From CAZSAL01 sp964604825 (GTDB lineage: Bacteria; Elusimicrobiota; Elusimicrobia; 2-01-FULL-59-12), in NCBI GenBank assembly GCA_964604825.1, contig CAZSAL010000009.1, positions 6,252-70,251 on the forward strand: DNA of 64,000 nucleotides, given 5' to 3'. The first letter of the stretch is position 1, and each line of letters begins with the position of its first letter. Below, in pieces: positions 33,501-40,192 of the stretch. The position numbers and the translations under genes are program-made. The notes beneath the pieces are model-generated. The model was not told where the DNA came from. It did not search any database and saw nothing but the letters and a program-made list of their open reading frames with translations.

Positions 33501-34147
33501 GGATACGGTTCCAGAGCTGTGATCACCGCCGCGATTTCCGTGCCCAACAGTAGCGTTCCCGTGGTTTCCACCGTGACCTGGACCATAACAGGGATGTCTT
33601 TTTTAGCGGCAGACAGGGCGTCGAGCGATCCGGTAATTGCGGCTTTGATCTGAAGAAGGTCCTGGCAGGTTTCTATCAGCAGGAAGTCCGCGCCTCCTTC
33701 AATCAATCCCGCGGCCTGTTCAATGTAATTGCGGCGCAGGATGTCGAAAGTCGTGTGGCCAAGAGACGGCAGTTTGGTTCCCGGCCCCATGGATCCCGCG
33801 ACAAAACGCGGGTTGTCTTTGGTGGAAAATTGCCGCGCGACTTTGCGCGCCAGGCGCGCGGCTTTTACATTGAATTCATGGACGCGTTCTTCCAGCCCGT
33901 ACTCGGCGAAAACGATCCGGTTGGCGCCAAAGGAGTTGGTTTCCACTGCCTGGCAGCCGGCCTGCAAAAAAGAGGCATGCAGATCCTCAATCCATTCCGG
34001 ATGGGTTTCCAGAAGGATTTCCGTGCAGCCTTCCTTCCCGGCGTAATCGTCGATCGTGGGGTTGCGCAACTGGAGGTTTGTTCCCATGGCCCCATCAAAG
34101 ACAAGGATGCGCTCATGCAGCAGGTTTTCAATTTCTACTCGACTCAT
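30587..34147 (-). CDS. metH: Cobalamin-dependent methionine synthase
   Basis: A full-length 1186-aa MetH. Order of domains: homocysteine-binding (ILVFDGAMGTNLQ, zinc Cys in MNCATG and GGCCGTTPAHL), methyltetrahydrofolate-binding (ERINANGSKKFRDLL, CVINSINLEDGEER), B12 cap and B12-binding (VKGDVHDIGKNLVDIIM, D-x-H-x-x-G), and reactivation domain (PKPPFWGSRV, EEYHRR-like EYWHRRIREEL, RYSFGYPACP). Two linkers carry in-frame translated repeats: A4 at about residues 602-624, between folate and cap domains, and C4 at about 885-914, between B12 and reactivation domains. The conserved blocks on either side look intact. It has an ATGACA-N17-TATAAT promoter with the ATG 7 nt after the -10. Confidence 0.97.
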   Translation of the reverse strand: MSRVEIENLLHERILVFDGAMGTNLQLRNPTIDDYAGKEGCTEILLETHPEWIEDLHASFLQAGCQAVETNSFGANRIVFAEYGLEERVHEFNVKAARLARKVARQFSTKDNPRFVAGSMGPGTKLPSLGHTTFDILRRNYIEQAAGLIEGGADFLLIETCQDLLQIKAAITGSLDALSAAKKDIPVMVQVTVETTGTLLLGTEIAAVITALEPYPIFSLGMNCATGPQEMSEHVRTLSQQWPRYISVLPNAGLPENVGGRAVYKLTPDQLAGHLKDFVTRFGVNIVGGCCGTTPAHLAAVVKTLENQAPVARTVEKIPACSSLYIQVPFRQEPKPLIIGERINANGSKKFRDLLAKNDYDALTGMAKEESNEGAHILDLCTAYVGRDEAQDMNACMSRMVLQVRTPFMIDSTEAPVIEAALKHAGGRCVINSINLEDGEERMRRICPLAKTYGAALVALTIDEKGMAKTRDRKLAIARRIHDLAVNKFGLRPEDLFFDALTFTLGSGDEEFRKAGMETIEAIRLIKKELPGVSTVLGVSNISFGLAPQVRQALNSVFMHYAIEAGLDAAIINARKILPLYKIDEKGRELARQLIFDERTFSSSPAGVSGGSMDPGLRPAGKTSKTFDPLTELMAHYAEASEITVAKKEEPKTIEERLKSRIVDGNKQGLDLLLTEALKTHDPLDIINTILLDGMRVVGDLFGSGQMQLPFVLQSAETMKAAVLCLEPFLPKADAGRHRGRIVLATVKGDVHDIGKNLVDIIMTNNGYKVINLGIKMPIEDILKAAEEHKADVIGMSGLLVKSTAVMKENLEEMNRRGVKTPVLLGGAALTRRFVEQELRDLYKGYVFYGHDAFEGLRIMEELTDPSIEKKATIYEVRGGSGHTSKTPFPLSATESLADPLSRSGGAGEGVGEGKTVRRDISIPKPPFWGSRVARGIPLKDVFSFINETALLKVRWGFIRGQTPLERYNKTLKETVQPLFQKWKDYCLKEQLLVPQVVYGYFPCQSDGNDLIVYKEDQKTEWVRFKFPRQSSAPRRCISDFYFSKSSGKIDIFGTFLVTVGTKASDEAHKLFKENAYRDYLYLHGLSVETAEALAEYWHRRIREELHIENEDAPQIREWFQQKYRGSRYSFGYPACPNLADQKLIFELLDPSRIGVSLTEEYQLVPEQSTSAIVVHHPQAKYFNVQ
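31405..31495. repeat. Family C repeat translated in a MetH linker (C4)
   Basis: It contains cccctcacccacgccctctccc, complementary to the C2 block at about 21 of 23 positions, plus an internal hairpin CCGCCACT...AGTGGCGG. It is open in the metH frame and encodes about 30 residues (KTPFPLSATES...GEGVGEGKT). Confidence 0.8.
32278..32345. repeat. Family A repeat translated in a MetH linker (A4)
   Basis: Hairpins CCGGCAGGTCGTAAGCCGG and ATCCCCCGCTGACACCCGCGGGGGAT are directly adjacent; this copy lacks the usual central linker. It is in frame in metH and encodes SSSPAGVSGGSMDPGLRPAGKT. Confidence 0.88.
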
Positions 34148-34154
34148 AGGAAGA

Positions 34155-34183
34155 ATTATAAGTGTTATCGTTCTTTGTGTCAT
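34155..34183 (-). promoter_or_regulatory. metH promoter built on the edge of repeat A5
   Basis: ATGACA (34183-34178) and TATAAT (34160-34155) are 17 bp apart; the -10 ends 7 nt before the metH ATG. The ATGACA is the terminal CGGGAATGACA of the family A repeat. There is no ribosome-binding site. Confidence 0.65.
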
Positions 34184-34262
34184 TCCCGAGATTCATAATC
34201 GGGAATCCATCATAGAGGCCTTTATGAAGGGATCCCCGCTTACTGCGTGCGGGGATGACGGC
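34179..34262. repeat. Family A double-hairpin repeat (A5)
   Basis: CATTCCCGAGATTCATAATCGGGAAT and GATCCCCGCTTACTGCGTGCGGGGATGACG flank the central catagaggcctttatgaagg. It lies between pcm and metH. Confidence 0.9.
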
Positions 34263-34906
34263 TATTCTTTACCGAATCCGTACTCTCCAAGGAGGGGAAC
34301 AAACTGGCAGCGGCAGATAACGGAACGCATCAGGCCTTTTTCGCGCTTTTCAATTAAAACCAGTTCCTGGTGATCGCGGCTGCCAATAGGCAGAAGCAGC
34401 TTTCCGTCAGGTGAAAGCTGATCAAGATAAGGCGCGGGAATATCCGGCGCAGCAGCCGTGACTGTGATGTCGTCAAACGGCTCCTTCCCGGGAAGGCCGC
34501 CAGAACCGTCACGTTCGTATACAGTGGCATTTTTCAGGCCGAGACAATTGAGCCTTTGGCGCGCGCTTTCCGCTAATTCCGGCACAATTTCAATGGTGTC
34601 AACCTTTCGTGCCAGCAGGGCTAGAAGAACAGTCTGATAGGCGGAACCTGTTCCAATTTCAAGCACATGCTCATGGCCGTCTAATTTCAGAGCCTGAAGC
34701 ATGATGCCGACCATATAAGGCTGGGAAATGCTCTGTCCACCGGGGATAGGCAGTGCACGATCCTCATAAGCATGCCTGCGAACATCCTCCGGCACATAAT
34801 TCTCGCGCGGCACGGTGGACATCACCTCAAGCACGCGCGGGTCATTAATACCCCGCTTAATCAGCTGGGATTCGACCATTTCGTTTCGAAGATCGGAGTA
34901 ATTCAA
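34262..34906 (-). CDS. pcm: Protein-L-isoaspartate O-methyltransferase
   Basis: SAM-dependent repair enzyme that methylates isoaspartyl residues in damaged proteins. The 214-aa product has the family N-terminus (MVESQLIKRGINDPRVLEVMSTVPRENYVPE), PGGQSISQPYMVGIML, motif I VLEIGTGSAYQTVLLALLA, post-I VDTIEIVPELAESARQRL, and DDITVTAAAPDIPAPYLDQL. The start is TTG with GAGGA upstream. Its product SAH and its substrate SAM link it loosely to metH downstream. Confidence 0.95.
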   Translation of the reverse strand: MNYSDLRNEMVESQLIKRGINDPRVLEVMSTVPRENYVPEDVRRHAYEDRALPIPGGQSISQPYMVGIMLQALKLDGHEHVLEIGTGSAYQTVLLALLARKVDTIEIVPELAESARQRLNCLGLKNATVYERDGSGGLPGKEPFDDITVTAAAPDIPAPYLDQLSPDGKLLLPIGSRDHQELVLIEKREKGLMRSVICRCQFVPLLGEYGFGKE

Positions 34907-34918
34907 AGTTTCCTCTAA

Positions 34919-35006
34919 TCCGTCGCCCCGGCGATTCGTAGGCCGGGGTCTATCAGCAAGAACTCCTTTTTATGGGTCCCGGCCTGAGACCTGCCGGGAC
35001 GACGTC
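34919..35006. repeat. Family A double-hairpin repeat (A6)
   Basis: CGTCGCCCCGGCGATTCGTAGGCCGGGG and GGGTCCCGGCCTGAGACCTGCCGGGACGACG hairpins lie between pcm and the peroxiredoxin-like gene. Confidence 0.88.
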
Positions 35007-35007
35007 T

Positions 35008-35589
35008 TTATGAAAAGTAATTGGGTTCAGTGCCCGCTTTCCATTTGATGTTGCAGCCCATGCTCGGTTTCTGATCTTTGCTGACCGCTTTTCCTGCAAG
35101 CACTGCATCGATTGCGGCTCGAAGGTCTTTGCCTGTAAGCGGCTTATCATTTCCCGGGCGGCTGTCATCCAGCTGGCCGCGGTAAACAAGCTTTCTTTCC
35201 GGCCCAAAAAGAAAGAAATCGGGCGTGCAGGCAGCAGTGTAGGCTTTTGCCGTTTGCTGGCTTTCGTCGTAACAAAAGGGGAAAGTGAAACCAAGCTCTT
35301 TTGCCATTGCTTTCAGGTTTTCAGGCGAATCATCCGGATAATTTTCCACATCGTTGGAACTGACAGCCACGATGCCTATGTCTTTTCCGGAATAATCTCC
35401 TGCCAACCTCTTGAGCTCGGGCTTAATGTGCTGAACATAGGGGCAGTGCCGGCAGATAAACATCACCAACAGAGCCTTTTTCCCTTTAAAGTCGGCAGGG
35501 GTTATCGTTTTTCCGGACAGCACGTCGGGAAGTTGGAAGTCAGGCGCTGCGGTCCCGAGCGGCAGCATGGTTGAAGCTGTTAGAGACAT
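35008..35589 (-). CDS. Peroxiredoxin/thioredoxin-fold protein
   Basis: A 193-aa AhpC/TSA-type thioredoxin-fold protein: LGTAAPDFQLPDVLSGKTITPADFKGKKALLVMFI, then the redox motif CRHCPYV (C-x-x-C), VAVSSNDVENYPDDSPENLKAMAKELGFTFPF, CTPDFFLFGPERKLVYRGQLDDSRPGND. This resembles the thioredoxin-family proteins that follow the pattern C-x-x-CP-Y-V. No signal peptide is evident, so it is probably cytoplasmic. An AAGGAGG ribosome-binding site lies 5-6 nt before ATG. Confidence 0.9.
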   Translation of the reverse strand: MSLTASTMLPLGTAAPDFQLPDVLSGKTITPADFKGKKALLVMFICRHCPYVQHIKPELKRLAGDYSGKDIGIVAVSSNDVENYPDDSPENLKAMAKELGFTFPFCYDESQQTAKAYTAACTPDFFLFGPERKLVYRGQLDDSRPGNDKPLTGKDLRAAIDAVLAGKAVSKDQKPSMGCNIKWKAGTEPNYFS

Positions 35590-35608
35590 AAGATCCTCCT
35601 TTACTCAT

Positions 35609-35694
35609 ATTGTCATTCCCGAATTTTGTTATCGGGAATCCATCGATAAAGGCCTTTTTTAGGGATCCCCGATTAAGACCTCGGGGATGACACC
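35609..35694. repeat. Family A double-hairpin repeat (A7)
   Basis: TGTCATTCCCGAATTTTGTTATCGGGAAT and GATCCCCGATTAAGACCTCGGGGATGACA lie between the divergent peroxiredoxin-like gene and gltX. Confidence 0.9.
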
Positions 35695-35756
35695 CATTGT
35701 GTATAGGAAAATTTTACCACTTAGACACAAATCGGATTTGGTGATGTTCAAATAAG

Positions 35757-35762
35757 TAAAAT
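35757..35762 (+). promoter_or_regulatory. -10 element of gltX, leaderless arrangement
   Basis: TAAAAT ends 7 nt before the gltX ATG. No ribosome-binding site is present between them, and no strong -35 is visible. Confidence 0.45.
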
Positions 35763-35769
35763 AAATATC

Positions 35770-37272
35770 ATGTCTAACCCAATCAGGGTCCGTTTTGCAC
35801 CATCACCGACCGGCTACCTGCATATAGGAGGAGCCCGCACTGCGCTCTTTAACTGGCTTTTTGCGCGGCACAACTCCGGAACCTTTATTCTGCGCATCGA
35901 GGACACCGATGAAGTACGTTCCACGGAAGAATCGGTCAGCGGCATTCTGGAATCCATGCGCTGGCTCGGCCTGGACTGGGATGAAGGGCCGGTTTACGAC
36001 AAAACTCAGGGCATTCCTTCTCAGGTTAAGGGCGATAAAGGTCCGTACTTTCAAATGCAGCGCCTGGAGTTTTACCAGAAATTCTGTCAGCAGTTGATCG
36101 ACGCAGGACACGCCTACCCCTGTTACTGTACGCCGGAGGAAGTGGAAAAAATGCGCCAGATGGCGCTATTATCGAAACGTCCTCCAAAATATGACGGGAC
36201 GTGCCGCAATCTGACCACTGAAGAACGTGCCCGTAAAGAAGCTGAGGGCCGCAAAAAGTCCATACGCTTCAAGACTCCCCACGAAGGCATAACCTCTTTT
36301 TCCGATCTTGTACGCGGTTCAATGCAGTTTGAGAATAATCTGCTGGAAGATTTTGTCATCCAAAAGACCTCCGGCGTGCCTACATACAATTTTGCCTGCG
36401 TCGTTGACGATCACCTGATGGAAATCAGCCATGTTATTCGCGGAGACGATCATCTTTCCAATACGCCGCGCCAGGTTTTGATTTATCGGGCGCTGGGATG
36501 GGAACTGCCGCAGTTCGGACATCTGGCCATGATCCTTGGATCGGATGGTTCGCGCCTGTCAAAGCGCCACGGAGCCACCGCCGTACTCGAATATAAAGAG
36601 GCGGGCTACCTCCCGGAAGTGCTGTCGAATTATCTGGCATTGCTCGGCTGGGGAACGGAAAACAGCCAGCAGATCTTTTCGCCACAGGAGATGATTGACA
36701 AATTTTCTCTGGAGCGCTGCGGCAAAAGCCCGGCAACGTTCGACCCCAAAAAATTGCACTGGATGAACGGCGAATATGTCCGGAAGAAATCAGTGCCGGA
36801 ACTTGCCGATCTGGCCTGGCCCTTTCTGTTCGCAGGAGGTGTCGCCAAACTGCACCCTTCTCCCGAAGAACGCGCAGCCGTTGAAAAGGCGATTGCTCTC
36901 GAGCACGAAAAAATAAAATTATTGACGGATGCGCCCAGATTGATCGATTTTCTGATCTGGGATGAATACGAATTCAAGGCAGAGGCGGTCGAGAAGGTTT
37001 TAAAGCAGCCCAATGTTGCGGAGATCCTTGAAGATCTGGCTAAACGTCTGGAGGCGCTGGAGCCTTTCGATGTCGCAGGCATCGAGGCTGTAGCTAGGGC
37101 ATGCGCTAAAGACCGCGGGCTCAAGGCCGGAGGCACGTTCCATCCGCTGCGCGTAGCAGTTTCGGGCCGGACGGAAGGGCCCAGTCTTTTTCACATGGTT
37201 GAATTCCTGGGAAAGAAGCGGACAATCGAACGAATAAAGAGGGCCAGAACGTTACTGTCGTCCAAGGTTTAA
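35770..37272 (+). CDS. gltX: Glutamyl-tRNA synthetase
   Basis: Class I aminoacyl-tRNA synthetase, 500 aa. The HIGH-type motif reads TGYLHIGGARTALFNWLFARH, followed by FILRIEDTD, WLGLDWDEGP, HLSNTPRQVLIYRALGWELPQF, and the KMSKS-type motif SRLSKRHGATAV. The anticodon-binding helical domain ends with GRTEGPSLFHMVEFLGKKRTIERI. The enzyme may be discriminating or non-discriminating; it lies 440 nt upstream of tRNA-Gln(CUG), and no glutaminyl-tRNA synthetase or GatCAB is in the window. Confidence 0.97.
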   Translation: MSNPIRVRFAPSPTGYLHIGGARTALFNWLFARHNSGTFILRIEDTDEVRSTEESVSGILESMRWLGLDWDEGPVYDKTQGIPSQVKGDKGPYFQMQRLEFYQKFCQQLIDAGHAYPCYCTPEEVEKMRQMALLSKRPPKYDGTCRNLTTEERARKEAEGRKKSIRFKTPHEGITSFSDLVRGSMQFENNLLEDFVIQKTSGVPTYNFACVVDDHLMEISHVIRGDDHLSNTPRQVLIYRALGWELPQFGHLAMILGSDGSRLSKRHGATAVLEYKEAGYLPEVLSNYLALLGWGTENSQQIFSPQEMIDKFSLERCGKSPATFDPKKLHWMNGEYVRKKSVPELADLAWPFLFAGGVAKLHPSPEERAAVEKAIALEHEKIKLLTDAPRLIDFLIWDEYEFKAEAVEKVLKQPNVAEILEDLAKRLEALEPFDVAGIEAVARACAKDRGLKAGGTFHPLRVAVSGRTEGPSLFHMVEFLGKKRTIERIKRARTLLSSKV

Positions 37273-37286
37273 AAAGGAGTCATTTT

Positions 37287-37658
37287 ATGGTAGAGGAACA
37301 GATTAAAGAAAGCGATGCTGATTTTCGATTTTTGTCACTTACCATCTCTTTGGTAACTGCAGCCTGGTCACAGATGGGCAAGATCCCGCATCCTGTTTCA
37401 AAAAAGATAGAGAAAGACCTGCCGCAGGCTCAGGTATCTATTGAGTTTCTCCGCATGCTGCAGGAAAAGACAAAAGGGAATTTAAAACCTAAAGAAAAAG
37501 AACTGCTGGAAAACTCCATTACCGATCTGGAGCTCAATTACGCTGATGAGACTGCCAGGACGCCTGCAAAGCCGGAAGAGGCTAAGAAAGGCCCCGAAAT
37601 CATCACGCCTTCAGGATCCGGCAAAGGGTCCGGCCCAGATATTATCAAACCTTCCTAG
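37287..37658 (+). CDS. DUF1844-family small protein
   Basis: A 123-aa cytoplasmic protein. The N-terminal 75 residues match DUF1844: FLSLTISLVTAAWSQMGKIP, then AQVSIEFLRMLQEKTKGNLKPKEKELLENSITDLELNYAD. The tail (about residues 85-123) is a low-complexity P/K/G/S region with repeated GP(E/D)II(T/K)PS. Function unknown. A good AAAGGAG site lies just before the ATG, 14 nt after gltX, so they are cotranscribed. Confidence 0.88.
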   Translation: MVEEQIKESDADFRFLSLTISLVTAAWSQMGKIPHPVSKKIEKDLPQAQVSIEFLRMLQEKTKGNLKPKEKELLENSITDLELNYADETARTPAKPEEAKKGPEIITPSGSGKGSGPDIIKPS

Positions 37659-37711
37659 GACTCCGACCCCTGTAGAAGTGTGGTAAAATCCTCAGGATTC
37701 CTGTGGTCAGC

Positions 37712-37782
37712 TCCGGGATCATCTAACGGTAGGATGAGAGACTCTGAATCTCTTCGTCTAGGTTCGAATCCTAGTCCCGGAG
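37712..37782 (+). tRNA. tRNA-Gln, anticodon CUG
   Basis: The cloverleaf folds cleanly: acceptor TCCGGGA/TCCCGGA, D arm ATC..GAT with GG in the loop, anticodon stem AGAGA/TCTCT around loop CTCTGAA (anticodon CTG), and T arm CTAGG-TTCGAAT-CCTAG. The discriminator is G; CCA is not encoded. A TAAAAT at 37685-37690 could be its -10. Confidence 0.95.
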
Positions 37783-37816
37783 CCGACCGCATACTGTACA
37801 ATGCTGAGAGCTTGTC

Positions 37817-38497
37817 ATGAACCGCATTCTAATCATCGAAGACGAAAAAGACATTGTCCGGCTGGTGAAATATAACCTGGAAAAACAGGGTTTTGAAGTT
37901 TTATCCGCATCTGACGGCGCATCCGGCCTGGAACTTGCGCGTAAAGAAAAACCCGACCTTATAATCCTCGATTTGATGCTGCCCAAAATTGACGGGCTGG
38001 AAATATGCCGGACACTGCGCCAGGATTCCCGGGTACCGATCATTATGCTCACTGCCAAAAAAGAGGAAGTTGACCGTGTGTTGGGGCTGGAACTCGGTGC
38101 CGATGACTACATGACCAAGCCATTCAGCATGCGTGAATTGCTGGTTCGTATAAAAAATATTCTCCGCAGGGCGCGGGCGGAGGAATCCTCCGTAGAGGCC
38201 TTCCAGTGCGGCGATTTGAAGATCGACCTGTCGAGATACACGGTGAATTTGAAAGGCAAGCCGGTCTCTCTCAGCTCTAAGGAATTCGAGTTCCTGAAAA
38301 TATTGATTCAGGCGCACGGCAAGGCGTTGACCCGTGATCAGCTTCTGGAGCGGGTCTGGGGGTACGATCGCTCCATGGATATTGATACGCGGACGGTGGA
38401 TCAGCATATCGCGCGCCTCCGGGATAAACTGGGCTCAGAAGCCAGGCGTGTTATCACAGTGAAAAATGTCGGGTATCGATTTGCTGTGGAAAAGTAG
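37817..38497 (+). CDS. phoB: Phosphate regulon response regulator
   Basis: A 226-aa OmpR/PhoB-type regulator. Receiver: acidic pocket IIEDEKD, phospho-acceptor Asp52 in IILDLMLPKIDG, Thr in IIMLTAKKE, Lys101 in DDYMTKPFS. The C-terminal winged helix has VSLSSKEFEFLKILIQAHGKALTRDQLLERVWG and TRTVDQHIARLRDKLG....VITVKNVGYRF. The PhoB assignment rests on the phosphate genes following it and on PHO boxes nearby. A TACAAT 14 nt before the ATG may be its -10. Confidence 0.93.
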   Translation: MNRILIIEDEKDIVRLVKYNLEKQGFEVLSASDGASGLELARKEKPDLIILDLMLPKIDGLEICRTLRQDSRVPIIMLTAKKEEVDRVLGLELGADDYMTKPFSMRELLVRIKNILRRARAEESSVEAFQCGDLKIDLSRYTVNLKGKPVSLSSKEFEFLKILIQAHGKALTRDQLLERVWGYDRSMDIDTRTVDQHIARLRDKLGSEARRVITVKNVGYRFAVEK

Positions 38498-38533
38498 ATA
38501 GGTGTTCATAAAACACAAAAAGGGAGATACGCA

Positions 38534-39160
38534 ATGGGTTTTAGCCTCATTCCAAAAGATGAGAAATTTTTTGATTTGTTAGAAGAAGCTTCCGATAACG
38601 TTATTCATTCCGCCTCCGTTTTTCGGGACATGGTGGCCACCTGGCAGCAGAGTAATGAAAAAGCCAAAGAAATCCGCGAATTGGAACATGCAGGCGACCG
38701 TATGACCCACGAAATATTCAACAGACTCAACCGCACATTTATCACCCCGATTGATCGGGAAGATATTCATGCTTTGGCCAGCGAACTGGATGATGTCGTG
38801 GACATCATCCAGTCCACTACTGATCGGATGTTGCTTTATCGCATCGATTCCACGTCGGCTTCTTTGGTTAACATGGCGAATGTCCTGCTGCAGTCGGCTG
38901 AAGTTATCGGGAAAGCGGTCAAGAGCCTCCGCGATCTTACGCACAGCCGCCGCACGCTGGATTTTTGCATCGAAGCGAACCGGCTGGAAAATGAGGGCGA
39001 CGTATTTCTGAAGACCGCCATAGGAGAACTTTTCGCCAACCAGAATAATGTGCTGGAAATCATTAAATGGAAGGAAATATACGAAGCCACTGAATTTGCC
39101 ATCGATAAGTGCGAAGATATAGCCAATACTATCGAAGGCATTATCGTTAAAAACGCCTGA
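38534..39160 (+). CDS. DUF47/PhoU-like phosphate transport regulator
   Basis: A 208-aa all-helical protein of the DUF47 (YkaA) family: FFDLLEEASDNVIHSASVFRDMV, IRELEHAGDRMTHEIFNRLNRTFITPIDREDIHALASELDDVVD, NRLENEGDVFLKTAIGELF. These PhoU-like proteins bind metal through E/D pairs and are nearly always coupled to Pit transporters, as here (3 nt to the next gene). The ribosome-binding site is in CACAAAAAGGGAGA, a motif shared with other Pho genes in this window. Confidence 0.94.
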   Translation: MGFSLIPKDEKFFDLLEEASDNVIHSASVFRDMVATWQQSNEKAKEIRELEHAGDRMTHEIFNRLNRTFITPIDREDIHALASELDDVVDIIQSTTDRMLLYRIDSTSASLVNMANVLLQSAEVIGKAVKSLRDLTHSRRTLDFCIEANRLENEGDVFLKTAIGELFANQNNVLEIIKWKEIYEATEFAIDKCEDIANTIEGIIVKNA

Positions 39161-39162
39161 TC

Positions 39163-40170
39163 ATGCTGGCCCACCTGGTTGCCGCACCTCATTACGTTCT
39201 CCTGATCATCGTTATTGCTTTGTGCTTTGATTTTATTAATGGGTTTCACGATTCCGCGAATTCCATCGCAACCGTAGTATCGACGCGCGTTTTAACCCCC
39301 CGATTAGCCGTGGCATGGGCCGCTTTTTTCAATTTTGTCGCAGCTTTCGGTTTTGGTGTGAAAGTGGCGAAAACGATCGGCAAAGGCGTAATCCATCCCG
39401 GTGTTGTGGATTCGCATGTGATTTTTGCCGCTCTTATCGGGGCGATAATTTGGGACCTGATAACCTGGTATTATGGCCTGCCCACCAGTTCTTCTCATGC
39501 TCTGATTGGCGGTTTTGCTGGGGCGGCCATAATTAAAGCGGGGTGGTCCTCGCTTATCGCCGAAGGGTTCATAAAAATCGCAGCCTTCATTGTGATCTCT
39601 CCGGTTATGGGACTGGTTTTCGGCTTTCTTCTGATGGTGCTGGTGCTGAATTTGGCAAAAGATTTTACTCCGGACCGCGTGGACAGATTCTTTCGAAAAG
39701 GTCAATTGTTTTCCGCCGCTCTCTACAGCCTGGGGCACGGCACGAATGATGCCCAAAAAACAATGGGATTAATATACATATTGTTGATATCCAGCCGCCT
39801 TATCCCTGAATCAGCCGGTGTGCCGATATGGGTGATATTGAGTTGCCATGCCGCCATAGCTCTGGGAACGTTTTTTGGCGGTTGGCGGATAGTAAAAACT
39901 ATGGGTCAAAAAATCGCCAAGCTCAAACCGGTTGGTGGATTCTGCGCTGAGACCGGAGGCGCAATTATGCTTTTAGGTACTGCGGCGGCCGGTATTCCGG
40001 TCAGTACTACTCATACGATTACGGGAGCGATCATGGGGGTTGGATCCACCCGACGCTTGTCAGCGGTGCGCTGGGGTGTTGCTACGCGTATTGTCTGGGC
40101 TTGGGTTCTGACAATCCCTGCGGCTGCCATGACGGCTGCGGCCAGTTATAAGTTAATAATGTTATTTTAG
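39163..40170 (+). CDS. pit: Low-affinity inorganic phosphate transporter, PiT family
   Basis: A 335-aa polytopic membrane transporter. Both PiT signature halves are visible: FDFINGFHDSANSIATVVSTRVLTP and SLGHGTNDAQKTMG, with the inverted-repeat counterparts GLPTSSSHALIGG and PVSTTHTITGAIMGVGSTRR. It imports phosphate or metal phosphate using a cation gradient. It is embedded between phoB and phoR, directly after its DUF47 partner. Confidence 0.96.
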   Translation: MLAHLVAAPHYVLLIIVIALCFDFINGFHDSANSIATVVSTRVLTPRLAVAWAAFFNFVAAFGFGVKVAKTIGKGVIHPGVVDSHVIFAALIGAIIWDLITWYYGLPTSSSHALIGGFAGAAIIKAGWSSLIAEGFIKIAAFIVISPVMGLVFGFLLMVLVLNLAKDFTPDRVDRFFRKGQLFSAALYSLGHGTNDAQKTMGLIYILLISSRLIPESAGVPIWVILSCHAAIALGTFFGGWRIVKTMGQKIAKLKPVGGFCAETGGAIMLLGTAAAGIPVSTTHTITGAIMGVGSTRRLSAVRWGVATRIVWAWVLTIPAAAMTAAASYKLIMLF

Positions 40171-40192
40171 CGGTCTCGGAGTCCGGGGAAAT

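Noticed and set aside
30574..34147. Cobalamin or SAM riboswitch controlling metH
   Set aside because: The -10 lies 7 nt before the start codon, leaving no leader for an aptamer, and no such fold is visible upstream.
1344..35694. Possible CRISPR array from the recurring palindromes
   Set aside because: Copies are kilobases apart, lie between or inside genes, have no uniform spacers, and no cas genes are present.
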